A DNA stretch of 64,000 bases. Source: Symbiodinium microadriaticum (Eukaryota; Sar; Dinophyceae; Suessiales; Symbiodiniaceae). The notes below the pieces were generated by a model that worked only from the letters and a program-made list of their open reading frames with translations, had not been told where the DNA came from and did not search any database. Location of the stretch: assembly GCA_001939145.1 (NCBI GenBank), contig LSRX01000070.1:1224465-1288464 (forward strand), written 5' to 3'. Positions 51,378 to 60,832 of the stretch are shown piece after piece. The position numbers and the translations under genes are program-made. Each line of letters starts with the position of its first letter. Position 1 is the stretch's first letter.

Positions 51378-51836
51378 TTGGAGCGACCGACCCACTATCA
51401 TGCCGGTGCCTCGCGCCAGAATCGCTTGGCGCCGCCCTTGCCCACCGCTTTCTCCACCTTCTCTAGACCTCAGAAGCCATGTTCTGCAAGCTGGGTCCTC
51501 AAGCCCGAGCTCCCAACTTTCTGCCCCGAGAATCAAATCGAACGACAACGAACCGGAATAAACAGCAGTGATCAATCGCATGTTCTCAAAAATTCAGCCA
51601 ATGCGACCAAAGAGTGTCTTGAGCTGACCTCGGTCATTCTCCGGGAAGACCTGCATCAACAAGGACGAGCCCGCCGAAACCATTTTGTGGGTCCTTCCTT
51701 TGTAGAGATGCCCCTTGTTGGAGGATCTCTACTCTACTTTGAGCAATCTTCTTTTATTCAGGGATTCTCTATCAGGACTTGGCTATTCGGTGTCTGTACG
51801 GATGAGCGGGATGTTCAAGTAGGTATAGCTTATTAA
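51378..51836 (+). CDS. hypothetical ORF
   Basis: 152 codons on the plus strand. The second half (KECLELTSVILREDLHQQGR, VGPSFVEMPLVGGSLLYFEQ) looks protein-like; the first half overlaps an equally open minus frame (51246-51581). No domain or signal. Weak. Confidence 0.3.
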   Translation: MERPTHYHAGASRQNRLAPPLPTAFSTFSRPQKPCSASWVLKPELPTFCPENQIERQRTGINSSDQSHVLKNSANATKECLELTSVILREDLHQQGRARRNHFVGPSFVEMPLVGGSLLYFEQSSFIQGFSIRTWLFGVCTDERDVQVGIAY

Positions 51837-52841
51837 AGAAATCCCACGGCTCGCGGTAAGTAAGACTTGGCCACCCCAGCCATTGACCAGTACAAATGAC
51901 AGCACTGGTCCTCGAAATGCTGGCGAACTCCGGAAACGAATGCAGCGGCGGGTAGCCATGTACGCTGAAGGATTGGGAGGAAAATGGAGGTAAAGGAGTT
52001 GGAGCATCAGCAATTTCAGCAATTGCTTCATCGCCCGAATCTTGCTACACAGGCCGTCGCCTTATCCAGCTGGGCCACCGCAGAAGCAGGTGGAGCCAGG
52101 ATCGTGTCGCTGAGCTCTGAAGGAGCTGGTTTCAGCGCAGCACCTGCAACGAAAGAGAGCTCTTGCTATCGCGAACCTAGCGATGTACAGTATACAGTAC
52201 ATAGTATAGTCTAGTCTAAACTAGTATAATGCAATTGGTATTACCTATAGCTGTATAGCTGACGGCGTCAGCAAGCTTGCCCGGCGTCCGAAGCCCAGTG
52301 TTGCGACCTGGCCTGGGGTCACCGCGCGCGAGGCCAAAAAGTCGTAGAATCTGGCCAGGGATGGATTGCTCGTCTCTTCCGGCCTCGGAAGGCACGTGGG
52401 AACCGGCCTGGGGCCCTAGGACCTAGGCCTCTGGCAGTGACGAAGCTCTTCCAGTCAAAACGGTTCGTTCAAAGCTGCAGCCTCTAAGACTCTATGCTTC
52501 GGAAGCAAAGCTGCCTGAGCATCTCATTGCCAGCCGTCAAAGTCAACCTTGCTAGCCCGTGCAACGCGTCAGCACTTCGGGGGAATGGAGGCAACAAAGG
52601 AAAGCAAACGACCTCCGCATTTCCACTTGCCGCATGCCCTACTGGCAAAAGCTTAGAGCACGGAGCCCTGAACCCTAAACCCTGAACCTACAAACTTGAG
52701 TTCTTCCGTGCATGTCCTGCAAAGAGGCCAGACCAGCCTGGATGCTTTCCCGAGAGGGGGGCGGTGTTGCCTGGAATCCTAGAACACACAAACCCTAAGC
52801 CGCTTAGGGCTTAGGATTCAACGGTTTATGATTGTACATTT
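51837..52841. other. gene-poor stretch
   Basis: A minus frame at 52490-52575 (ADALHGLARLTLTAGNEMLR) may be a short exon remnant. CCCTAAACCC lies at 52671-52685, and CCCTAAG/CTTAGGG face each other at 52793-52815. Confidence 0.4.
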
Positions 52842-52872
52842 ATGATATATATATATATATATATATATATAA
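52842..52872. repeat. (TA)n microsatellite
   Basis: About fifteen TA units. Confidence 0.95.
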
Positions 52873-53197
52873 TAAGCTTTAGACACTCTAAGCCTGTTCG
52901 AACACCGAATAAACCCTGGGCCAGCGGCCCGTCGACGATCTTGGACATGGCGGCGCGCTGATCGCTCGTCGGCTCCTCGGAAGTCGCGCGTCGAAGAAAC
53001 TACCAAACTCGGCGAATGCCGGATAAGTCTTCACCAAAACAAAACAGAAACGGGGAACCGGAGAATTAGACGTAGGGCCCGTTTCCTTTTGCACCTTGGG
53101 CGATACGGGGCAGCATGAGTCTCGGAGCCGCGAAAGTTTCTGGACTCATGAGGATTGCACTCTTACCCCAAACCCTAAACCCCTTCTTGAATGCGAG

Positions 53198-53359
53198 TCA
53201 GCCACCGGCAATGAAGCACAGGTCCAGGGTCCTTGGTACATGCTCACACACTAGTTTCAGGATCGAGGTCCGGCTATCGCTCTTCAAATAGCCGAAGAAA
53301 AGACGAGCACCGCCTCTTGGTAGTTTCCGCTGTCTTCTGAGCTGTTGACATGGAGAACC
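53198..53359 (-). CDS. exon-like segment
   Basis: The minus frame contains RKLPRGGARLFFGYLKSDSR then TSILKLVCEHVPRTLDLCF and ends IAGG and TGA; GTGGCT just before the stop could be a donor instead. CCCTAAACCCC lies directly beyond its end (53168-53183). Function unknown. Confidence 0.45.
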   Translation of the reverse strand, partial: GSPCQQLRRQRKLPRGGARLFFGYLKSDSRTSILKLVCEHVPRTLDLCFIAGG

Positions 53360-53984
53360 TCAAACCCTGCAGCCCAACTGAACCTGACAATGCCTCACTG
53401 GACCGGCCCCCCTTCCCTCTGCAGAGGCGGTGAAGCCAAAGAGCTTACATCTTCCTCGAAGGGTAGAAACTGTATGACCATGTGGGAGGCAGACTCTGCA
53501 CCTGCAGACTAAAGCTCAAGATCTCAGGTTTAACAGGATGCTCTGTAGGCTTTGGAGCGACAGGCAGGTGGTCCTTCCGTGCCATCCGCAAGCGTGCCCT
53601 CTGACAGCAGGACAGTGTCTATAGAGAAAAATGTCTAAAGAAGTCTGGAACCATTATTAGAACCCTTGAGAGGTACCCGAATAGAAACCGCACAAACGCC
53701 AAGACCCTGGTATTTAACCAGGCAGGAAGCACTTCTTGTGCCTCAGAACCTCTACAATATCAGCCCGAAACCCTAAACCCTGATCATCCCCAGCCTTTCT
53801 TCGGGATGAGGGCAACCATGTGGGGTTGCGAGTCTTTCCTGTCGGAGTCTCGGTCACGCCAGCTTCAGTAACTGCATACACATGACATCGACATTGCACA
53901 CATACACACATATTCTCACACATACCAAACACAAGCATACACAAACAGCCACACGCACATATTATATACATATAAATGTACATA
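53360..53984. other. unassigned stretch
   Basis: CCCTAAACCCTGATC at 53771. (CA)n-like words at 53895-53960. No gene supported. Confidence 0.4.
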
Positions 53985-54030
53985 TATCGCGCGCTCTCTC
54001 TCTCTCTCTTTCTCTCTTTCTCTCTCTCTG
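53985..54030. repeat. (CT)n microsatellite
   Basis: CTCTCTCTCTCTTTCTCTC and similar. Confidence 0.9.
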
Positions 54031-55104
54031 CTACTTGTCTTTTTATAGGCGCCATGCCATGTTTAGAGCCAAAGATAAAGATCTCGACCTCACCTTGTTT
54101 GAACTTAGCCCCTCGAGCCGGGCTCGACCCCTTGACCCCCCGAATGTTTAGTAAGGGTTGAAGGGTTTGGGGTTTCGACTCACACACTCGCACGAGGATG
54201 GCATGGCGTTTGGGGTTTAGGGTTAGGGTTGGTGGCTTCCTGAATCCCCGCTTAAGAAGGCGTTTCTGGACGAAGGATTTTTGAGGGCGGCGAAACAGAC
54301 GGTAGCCGGGGCCTAGGTGGGGCTTACGGTTTAGGGAGCTTGAGGTTATCCAGGGGTTGGCAGCTTAGGACCCCAGGACCTCCTGAGAATACCACGAAGC
54401 ATGGCCCGAATTCTTCAAGTGTCCCATGCCTTTCACAAATGAGTTGGATTTTGGGGTTTGTATTGTACTATAAGTATATGGAAACTACATAAGGGTGACA
54501 CATGTTTATCACGAACCCTTCCAAATCCCCATGTTGCATTTGGACAACGACCCTTTTTGAATGCGGACCTTGCCGATCAGTCAGGGAACCCCCTCAAGGA
54601 GGGCATGACACCTATCGAGGCCTATGGAGGGCCATTGGGGCGCATTGAACATTTAAGCCCGTTTTGAAGCTTATTGAGCACTATTGGTTGTCGGTGAAGC
54701 CTCTGCGTTCTCTAATCGGATACTCATGCTTGGCCTATCTTGGCACATCTTGCCCTTGAACCGAACAGCCTCAACCAAAAGCCAATGGTGCTCAGCCTCA
54801 AGGACCTTCCATGGCAATGGCCCTCAGTGGACCTGTTTCATTCACTCCTTGAGGGGCTGGCACAAAAAAAGAACACAGTCCCTGATTACACTCTCCCAAC
54901 CCTGAACCAAATAATAAACCCTAAACCCACGATCCTGTAGACGTACCGTGCAATGAGAACCCGCTGCTCCGCGAGCATTGCCTGAGCCGGCTTTCCGAAA
55001 ACTTCGGGGGCCCACAATTCCTATCGGAGATACGATAAAGGGTCCAACACAGCGGGCGGAATGAGCAAATCTGAAAAGAATATTATAAAGTCCATTACAG
55101 GGGT
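54031..55104. other. gene-poor stretch
   Basis: Telomere-like words near 54160-54240 (GGGTTTAGGGTTAGGG), with a dispersed motif copy (54172-54200) among them. Overlapping weak plus frames at 54458-54940. Confidence 0.4.
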
Positions 55105-55250
55105 TGTGTGTGTATGTATGTATGTATGTATGTATGTATGTATGTATGTATGTATGTATGTATGTGTGTATATATATATACATATGCATATACAAACGTA
55201 TATACATATCTGTGTACATATATATATATATATACATATGTATATGTTTT
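55105..55250. repeat. (TATG)n and (TA)n microsatellite
   Basis: About thirteen TATG units then TA-rich sequence. The 110-codon plus ORF through it is an artefact. Confidence 0.95.
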
Positions 55251-55817
55251 CCGTTGCTATGGGGTTGCATATCGGGTTTACTATGCGGGCGAGTATATAT
55301 GAACCCTCAGGAATCTCGTCGTCGCCATTCCAACAGCCAAAAAGAGCCCTACAAGTCCTAGAAGCCCCAAACCCCGAACAAAAAAAGCCCTAATCGCAAA
55401 GCCAATAGCTCTATAAACCCCAAAGCCCCCACAAGGTGCATAAAGCCCCAAGCCAACTCTTGGCATGCTAGTTTTTGCGGAGAAAACCGAGGTATGAGCA
55501 GGTCCGTGGGGTCGCTCATCCTTGTCATCTGTGAATCTTCCGTCGTCACAGTCATCATAGCTATGTTCTATAAGATTTGTAGTGCATTTCACTATCTTGT
55601 TGTAGTATATCCATTCAAAACCTCACAGGCTCCCACCCAAAAGCCTGAAACCACTAGGCCGTCCAACGACCATCTTCCGCCGCCAAACCGCGGGCGTCTG
55701 AAAGCCGAGGAGGCAGAAAGGACTGAAGCAGTTCATCAGGATGAGACATCGCAGCGAGGTCACAGGTCTACGTGGGACCTTTTACGCACGTTTTCTGAAC
55801 ACCCATCAAGAACAAGT
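55251..55817. other. unassigned stretch
   Basis: A 119-codon plus frame (55494-55853) is polar (EAERTEAVHQDETSQRGH) and could be coding, but it runs into the C-rich telomere-like words at 55828. Confidence 0.35.
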
Positions 55818-55856
55818 CCGAAGACCCCTAAACCCCTAACTCCTAAACTCTGAGAA

Positions 55857-55985
55857 CCGGGACCGGCTGCCTCAACGAGGGACTCGAAGGCATAGTGGGC
55901 CCATGGGTCGCCTTTATCGGCTGCCAGGGTGTCCACGGTGTGCATGCTACTCTCCTTGCCGGACGAAGGGAGGGCAGAAGCCGAA
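55857..55985 (-). CDS. exon-like segment inside capped fragment
   Basis: The minus frame reads SASALPSSGKESSMHTVDTL then AADKGDPWAHYAFESLVEAA and GPGSQ, where CAGAGTTTAGGAG begins the telomere-like words. One internal ATG could start a protein. Soluble, helical-looking; family not recognised. Confidence 0.45.
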
Positions 55986-55988
55986 ACG

Positions 55989-56068
55989 CTTAGGGTTTAG
56001 GGGTTTAGGGGTTTAGGGTTTAGGGGTTTAGGGTTTAGGGGTTTAGGGGTTTAGGGTTTAGGGGTTTC
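55989..56068 (+). repeat. alternating TTTAGGG / TTTAGGGG array
   Basis: About eleven nearly perfect units; seven- and eight-base units alternate irregularly. The best-preserved telomere-like array in the window. Confidence 0.9.
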
Positions 56069-56914
56069 AGAGAGGGGGCATCTCAACATTCGGGTTCACT
56101 TAATTGCAATTCAGCGTCCTGAACTAGCGATCCTAGGGCCTGTCATTGCTAAGCCACTGACATCCGGGGAGTTTGAGAACTCTTTAAGCTATTTCTTTCT
56201 TTGAAGTTGAGCTCATGCAGGTCATGACCCTGCCAGATACGTGTATGTCCCTCCCCCGGTCAGCTGGCTCTGCAAAGAGGCACAGCAAGACTAGTCAAGG
56301 TCAAACTCAACCGCGTCTTGCATCTAAGTGCTTGTCGAGTATCTCCCGGGTAACAGGTATATGGATGGCTAAACACTGTATTTCTCTCTCTCTCTATATA
56401 TATATATACACACACACACATATAATATAAAGCTGTTGCGGTTCTGAATACTGGGCTTCCGGGCCGGAGAAATGGAGGCGGCCGCGGCGAAGCCCAGAGT
56501 GGTAAGAGTTCGCTCGCAGGAATAAGCCCTAGGCGCAGGGCTTCTAGCTCTTCACATAAAGACTATGGCAGGAGGCCTTGGCATGTAGAATTCAGATGGC
56601 GTTATGCAGCCTTCCTTTGAGCTGCCTTCCTCGATGATGGTACGTCGGGACACAGGGACTAGAGAGTCTGCGAAGGTGTGCTGGGAAGCAGGCCATTGTT
56701 ACACTTTGCCCTGGATGACGGCCGATTCTTGGCGGGTATACTGTCGTAGACTTATAATCAGAAAGCCGACGGAATGATACGGGCACTTCTCCAGGCTTCT
56801 ACATTGGACCAAGTCGGGGCTTGAGGCGAAATCACCAGGATTCATCTAGTGGATGTGAAGCTTGTGCAAAAGTTCTCGGTTACACCTGCACCCTCGCAAT
56901 AGCTGCCGAAAAAG
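56069..56914. other. unassigned stretch
   Basis: A (CT)n(AT)n(CA)n tract lies at 56383-56422. No supported gene. Confidence 0.4.
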
Positions 56915-56984
56915 TGTTCACTCACTCACTCACTCACTCACTCACTCACTCACTCACTCACTCACTCACTCACTCACACACTCA

Positions 56985-57076
<92 letters not shown>

Positions 57077-57090
57077 GTCTGTCTCTCACA
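56915..57090. repeat. (CTCA)n then (CT)n microsatellite
   Basis: About fifteen CTCA units followed by nearly 100 bases of CT. Plus frames give Leu/Ser or Thr/His/Ser runs and are artefacts. Confidence 0.97.
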
Positions 57091-57775
57091 CACTGGATGG
57101 ATGGATAGACGGACGGGTGTCAGGGGTGGGACGGGAGGGAGAGGAGGGGCAGGGGGCGGAAGGGGGTATCGAGTGAGGTGCGCTTCATCCTTACTAAGCC
57201 TTACTACTACGTATGGGTGCCATGGAGCTTAGCAGCTGCCGTAAGAAGAGTACTGTGCGTACCTTGAAGCCTTAAACTGTGCACAGACTGAACTGTCCAA
57301 GTGGCAGGGCGGCCTCATCGTATTCGGACATGGGCACAATATTCTGCCCGTACTTGAACCCCTTCCTCAGTCAATGATTGCTTGAGGGTTCACGGGTTAG
57401 TCAATGTAGGATGAAAAACAACCTCACTTGATGTTGAAGGCTTGCACAACGATGTACCACCCAGCAGATCGTCCGGAGCAATTTCCGTGTTCCTGGTTAT
57501 GCACTTCGAATCGGCGCCGGAATTGCTGGTTGACTGAGGGCATGTTGCCATGTCGCAAGACTTGTGATGGGCTTAATCAGTGAATGAGCCAAGAGGAGCA
57601 CAATGGACGCTCACTACTTGGGCCTGCCAGATGGGACCTCCCCCAAACGCCCTAAGCCCCAACGGGGATTCCGGGCCAAGAGGGCCCCCCCGAGCAGTTG
57701 CTGTTGCGATCTTTTGCGGGCCTTCTTCATCTTCGGTTGCGGGTTTGTAGGTTTTGGGGTTTACGGGTTTATCTC
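57091..57775. other. unassigned stretch
   Basis: A 70-codon minus frame (57573-57785) is proline/glycine-rich and ends in telomere-like GGTTTTGGGGTTTACGGG. Weak. Confidence 0.35.
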
Positions 57776-58164
57776 TCACACACACACATGTGCAAGCTCA
57801 GGCTCACTCTGTCTTCCTTCTTGACCTCCTCCCCCTCCTTGTCGTCGGTCCTCAGTGCAAGCAAGCCGCAAGTTGAAGCGGTACATGATGGTGTCGTCAA
57901 GGCTGAAACTGCACCACTTCTCCAAACAATGCAAAGCTTTCAGAGCTCGCCCTGACACTTTGTAGCACAAGCTTCGCATAGTAGGTCCGATCCATAATCA
58001 CTTTGTCGGTTTTCCGGCTGTCTTCCGGGATGGCCTTGGTGACCCATGAATTTACTTGCGGCTTTCCTCAGAGCTGCAGCATTGAAATTCGCGAGCCCCA
58101 GAAGCTCAGCTAGCTGTACGGTTGCACTTATTCGAGCATGCCACATGGTAGCCGCATCATACAC
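57776..58164 (-). pseudogene. gene fragment, possibly BTB/POZ-like, with 1-nt break
   Basis: The first minus frame (58164 to about 57955) contains ATVQLAELLGLANFNAAALR and KAASKFMG, which resembles the end of a BTB/POZ domain (LL..A..F....L...A..FI), then DLLCEACATKCQG. The second frame continues ALKALHCLEKWCSFSLDDTI and MYRFNLRLACTEDR. They join near 57955 (CAGGGCGAGCTCTGA), where one base shift restores the reading. The BTB comparison is a weak impression, not a match. Confidence 0.4.
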
Positions 58165-58447
58165 ATGACCAAGCCAGCCACAGATCTGCGTGTCTTACAG
58201 GTTGAACTCGCTTCAAGTCCTCTGCATTAACAGCGCAAGCTATTCAGATCATACACCAGACTTTTCCTACTTTCGCGCTGACAACAGCACTCCTTAATCC
58301 CGAATCTTTCCTAAACCTACTTCTAGAACATGCCCGAAGCCCTTCATCCCGTCTCATGCCAGTCTCTCCACCGTGGCACCCTAGCCCAGCTGCGCAACTA
58401 GCGGGTTGCTGGCATTCGTAGAGTAGCCCACCCTCTATCTTTATCTC
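58165..58447. other. unassigned stretch
   Basis: A 75-codon minus frame starts inside the CT repeat; not supported. Confidence 0.4.
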
Positions 58448-58469
58448 CATCTCTCTCTCTCTCTCTACC

Positions 58470-58512
<43 letters not shown>

Positions 58513-58515
58513 CTA
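58448..58515. repeat. (CT)n(AT)n microsatellite
   Basis: CTCTCTCTCTC then about 18 AT units, ending TACACATACTA directly before element 2. Confidence 0.95.
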
Positions 58516-58754
58516 GGGCTCAGAATACCTCGCCAGAGAGGATAGCAGAGCCCCAGCGCTGAAAGCGCGCATTTTCAGGATTGCCCTGCGCCATTCCCTC
58601 CCCTTCGTGGCATCGCCGCCTGCGTGGCAAACGGTCACGAGGTCGACAGCGCCTACGAGCGTCACTGCCCCTTTCTGCGCAGCAGGCACGTGCTCTGGAA
58701 TCCCATCACGCGAGCTGCTGGCGCCTCAGACGAGCAATCGCCGTCAATTCCCGG

Positions 58755-59942
58755 ATGGGAAAAGGATGGAAGAAGCAGGCTGCTCAGCAACAGCAGCCAC
58801 CGCCCTGGCGCGGCGGTCAAGGGCAGCAATGGTCCATCTGGCCAGGTGCGTGGCGCTCACCACGATCATCGCCACAGTTATCCTGGAAGGACCGCGAAGT
58901 GCAGGAGCGGAGCCATTTCCCGGCCTACGACTTGGCCTGGAAGCAAGCCCCTGCAATTGCGGTAGTGTCCGAGGAGCGGCCATCCCAGACGTCTGGCGGG
59001 TTGGTTGGCAATGTCCAGCACGCCTTGAACCTGGCCCGCCGTGTGGAGCAAAAGCTCATAAAGCTACGCACCGAGCAGCTGCAACGATCCCGAGGGTGGG
59101 ACAAGTACATGGCCGACGTCAAGGAAGCTGTTGCCAAGGAAAAGTCCAGGCACGAGAATGCTCAGGCTCGAATCGCCAAGGAAATTCAGGAGCTCGAGTC
59201 ATCCCAGACGGCGGCATACGAGCAGGTTACGGCAGTGGCGATGGAAATGAAGGGGCAAGGAGGATTGTTTGGGCAGGCTACCGCGAGCTATGTGGAGCCC
59301 CCTGGCATGGAAGTGGATCTGGGCCTAGACCAGAGAAGTCGGGCCGGACAGGACAGCTCCTTATCAGATGCAGACTTGGCTGCGGAGCTTCGCCGTATTA
59401 TTGGTGTGGTGCAGATGCGAGAGGCCAATCGTGTGGCACCCCCTTCCACACCTCCCCGTCGCCATGGAGGACATCCAGCTATGACCCCTCCTGCTACTAC
59501 GAATGCTCGCCCCAACCTGGACGCCGCTCAGAAGGCTGCAGATCCCTATCCTTCCCCGCTGAGCACAGCGCAGTTTGGGACAGGGACTCCTCAGTCGAGT
59601 CGAGCACCGCACGAGCATATGCCGGAGGCTGGCCACCCGGTTGTTGCTCAGCCGGAACCTGCGCCCAGCAGCAAAGAAGGCATGTGCGAGGTGCCCCTTC
59701 CGGTTCCGAACGACTCAGTCTCTCCCTTGCAGGAACAGCTCAGAGTGCGTCGACAGGAAGCCAGGAAGGCTATGGAGCCCTTTGGCATCCCTGGAAAGCT
59801 GAATTCCCAGCAGCAGCCTCCCCCGCCTGGGGATTCGAAGACAACAGCACCGACGACCCAGAGCATTATCCAGGACGACGACGAAGAACTCGACTCTGCA
59901 AGTGCTATGAATACCTCTCCCGGCCTTGGCAAGTTGGAGTAA
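58755..59942 (+). CDS. ORF1 of element 2: Gag-like coiled-coil protein
   Basis: 395 residues from ATG 58755 (MGKGWKKQ); the frame is open further upstream to 58581, but the ATG matches the MGGK start of element 1. Gln/Pro/Trp/Gly-rich N-terminus, FPAYD shared with element 1, a long charged coiled coil (about residues 75-165; VEQKLIKLRTEQLQRSRGWD), then a Pro/Ser/Ala-rich tail with IQDDDEEL near the end. No CCHC knuckle. Probably the RNA-packaging protein of the element, by position only. Confidence 0.85.
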   Translation: MGKGWKKQAAQQQQPPPWRGGQGQQWSIWPGAWRSPRSSPQLSWKDREVQERSHFPAYDLAWKQAPAIAVVSEERPSQTSGGLVGNVQHALNLARRVEQKLIKLRTEQLQRSRGWDKYMADVKEAVAKEKSRHENAQARIAKEIQELESSQTAAYEQVTAVAMEMKGQGGLFGQATASYVEPPGMEVDLGLDQRSRAGQDSSLSDADLAAELRRIIGVVQMREANRVAPPSTPPRRHGGHPAMTPPATTNARPNLDAAQKAADPYPSPLSTAQFGTGTPQSSRAPHEHMPEAGHPVVAQPEPAPSSKEGMCEVPLPVPNDSVSPLQEQLRVRRQEARKAMEPFGIPGKLNSQQQPPPPGDSKTTAPTTQSIIQDDDEELDSASAMNTSPGLGKLE

Positions 59943-60367
59943 CGTGTGCGCCAAAGCACTGTGATCTTGGGCATGAGTCACTACCTTGCGGCAGGAGTTT
60001 CCTTCGGGTAGGCAAGCTGGTGGGCGATTTGCGCATCGTGACTTCGATGGGGAAGTCCCTTGCTGCTAAGTGTCCCGTCGGCTTATGCCTGCTCGTCGGC
60101 AGCTCGGTGCCAAATGGTTTTCGACTCATGGATTCTCACCTTGATGCTTCACGCTGTACAGCACGTTGTAGTGGTGAGTGCCTGTATAGTTTTCTTTTCG
60201 CGAGCAGGCGGATGCCGGATCTGGGGGATTTTGATTCAGGCTCCTCCTTGGACTTGGCAAGGTTTTGCCCCTTCTCCGAGCTTCGTCCACTTCCTCGTTG
60301 CGATTTGTCTTCCTCGGCTTGTGTCCTTTCGGACACTTGCCCGTGCCTTTTAGCACTGCACTTTTCT

Positions 60368-60415
60368 ACACGGGGCCTAAGAGAGGAATCGGTGGCTCCG
60401 GGTCCTCCCCCGTGT
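60368..60415 (+). other. inter-ORF hairpin, element 2 copy 1
   Basis: Outer stem ACACGGGG/CCCCGTGT (8 pairs), 5' bulge CCTAAGA, inner stem GAGGA/TCCTC, loop ATCGGTGGCTCCGGG. Confidence 0.8.
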
Positions 60416-60506
60416 TTCTTCCTTTATGGAGTGCTGCCTGCCGCTTTCCCTTTTGCCATGGGCTCCGGACCCTTTGATATTGTCAGGATGCCAGCCCTTT
60501 TTATGT

Positions 60507-60552
60507 TTCGGGGCCAAAGAGAGGAATCGGTGGCTCTGGGTCCTCCCCCGAA
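60507..60552 (+). other. inter-ORF hairpin, element 2 copy 2
   Basis: Outer stem TTCGGGG/CCCCGAA (7 pairs), 5' bulge CCAAAGA, inner stem GAGGA/TCCTC, loop ATCGGTGGCTCTGGG. The outer-stem ends differ from copy 1 yet pair in both. Confidence 0.8.
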
Positions 60553-60832
60553 CGATCAGGATGTCGCGGTGTGTGCTGGTTCTTTCAGACTCCGTGGCAC
60601 CCCCCGCGTGCGGCATGCCTCCTGTCAGTCAAGGCCTTATCGGTTCTCTTTTGGAATGGGACCGTGGGGTCTTCTTTTTCTGTTGGCATGTCTTGCGCGA
60701 GTACTTCTTGCCTTTGGGTATGAAAGTCTCCCCCCCGATGCGTTGCACTGCTGCTGCAATATGTATCAAGCTGTATCTGAGGATCGCCTCTGTCATGCCT
60801 AAGCAGCGTTGAACACCTGCGTCCCGGCAGGC

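Larger units (their letters stand above)
55818..56068 (-). other. coding-like fragment capped by inverted telomeric repeats
   Basis: CCCCTAAACCCCTAACTCC (55826-55848) on the left and a long TTTAGGG/TTTAGGGG array (55989-56068) on the right enclose about 130 bases that form a minus-strand exon-like frame (55857-55985). Confidence 0.6.
59943..60832 (+). other. inter-ORF region of element 2
   Basis: T-rich like its counterpart. One frame is open from inside ORF1 to TAA 60800-60802, but it overlaps ORF1 in another frame and is rich in Cys/Ser/Leu/Phe, so I treat it as untranslated. Contains two hairpins about 140 bases apart. Confidence 0.65.

Noticed and set aside
55989-56068. True chromosome end
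   Set aside because: Array is 80 bases long with unique sequence and a full retrotransposon further on; interstitial.
58607-60802. 731-codon plus ORF in element 2
   Set aside because: It overlaps ORF1 in another frame for 1.3 kb, where ORF1 has the conserved motifs, and its remainder is the inter-ORF region. Treated as a shadow frame.
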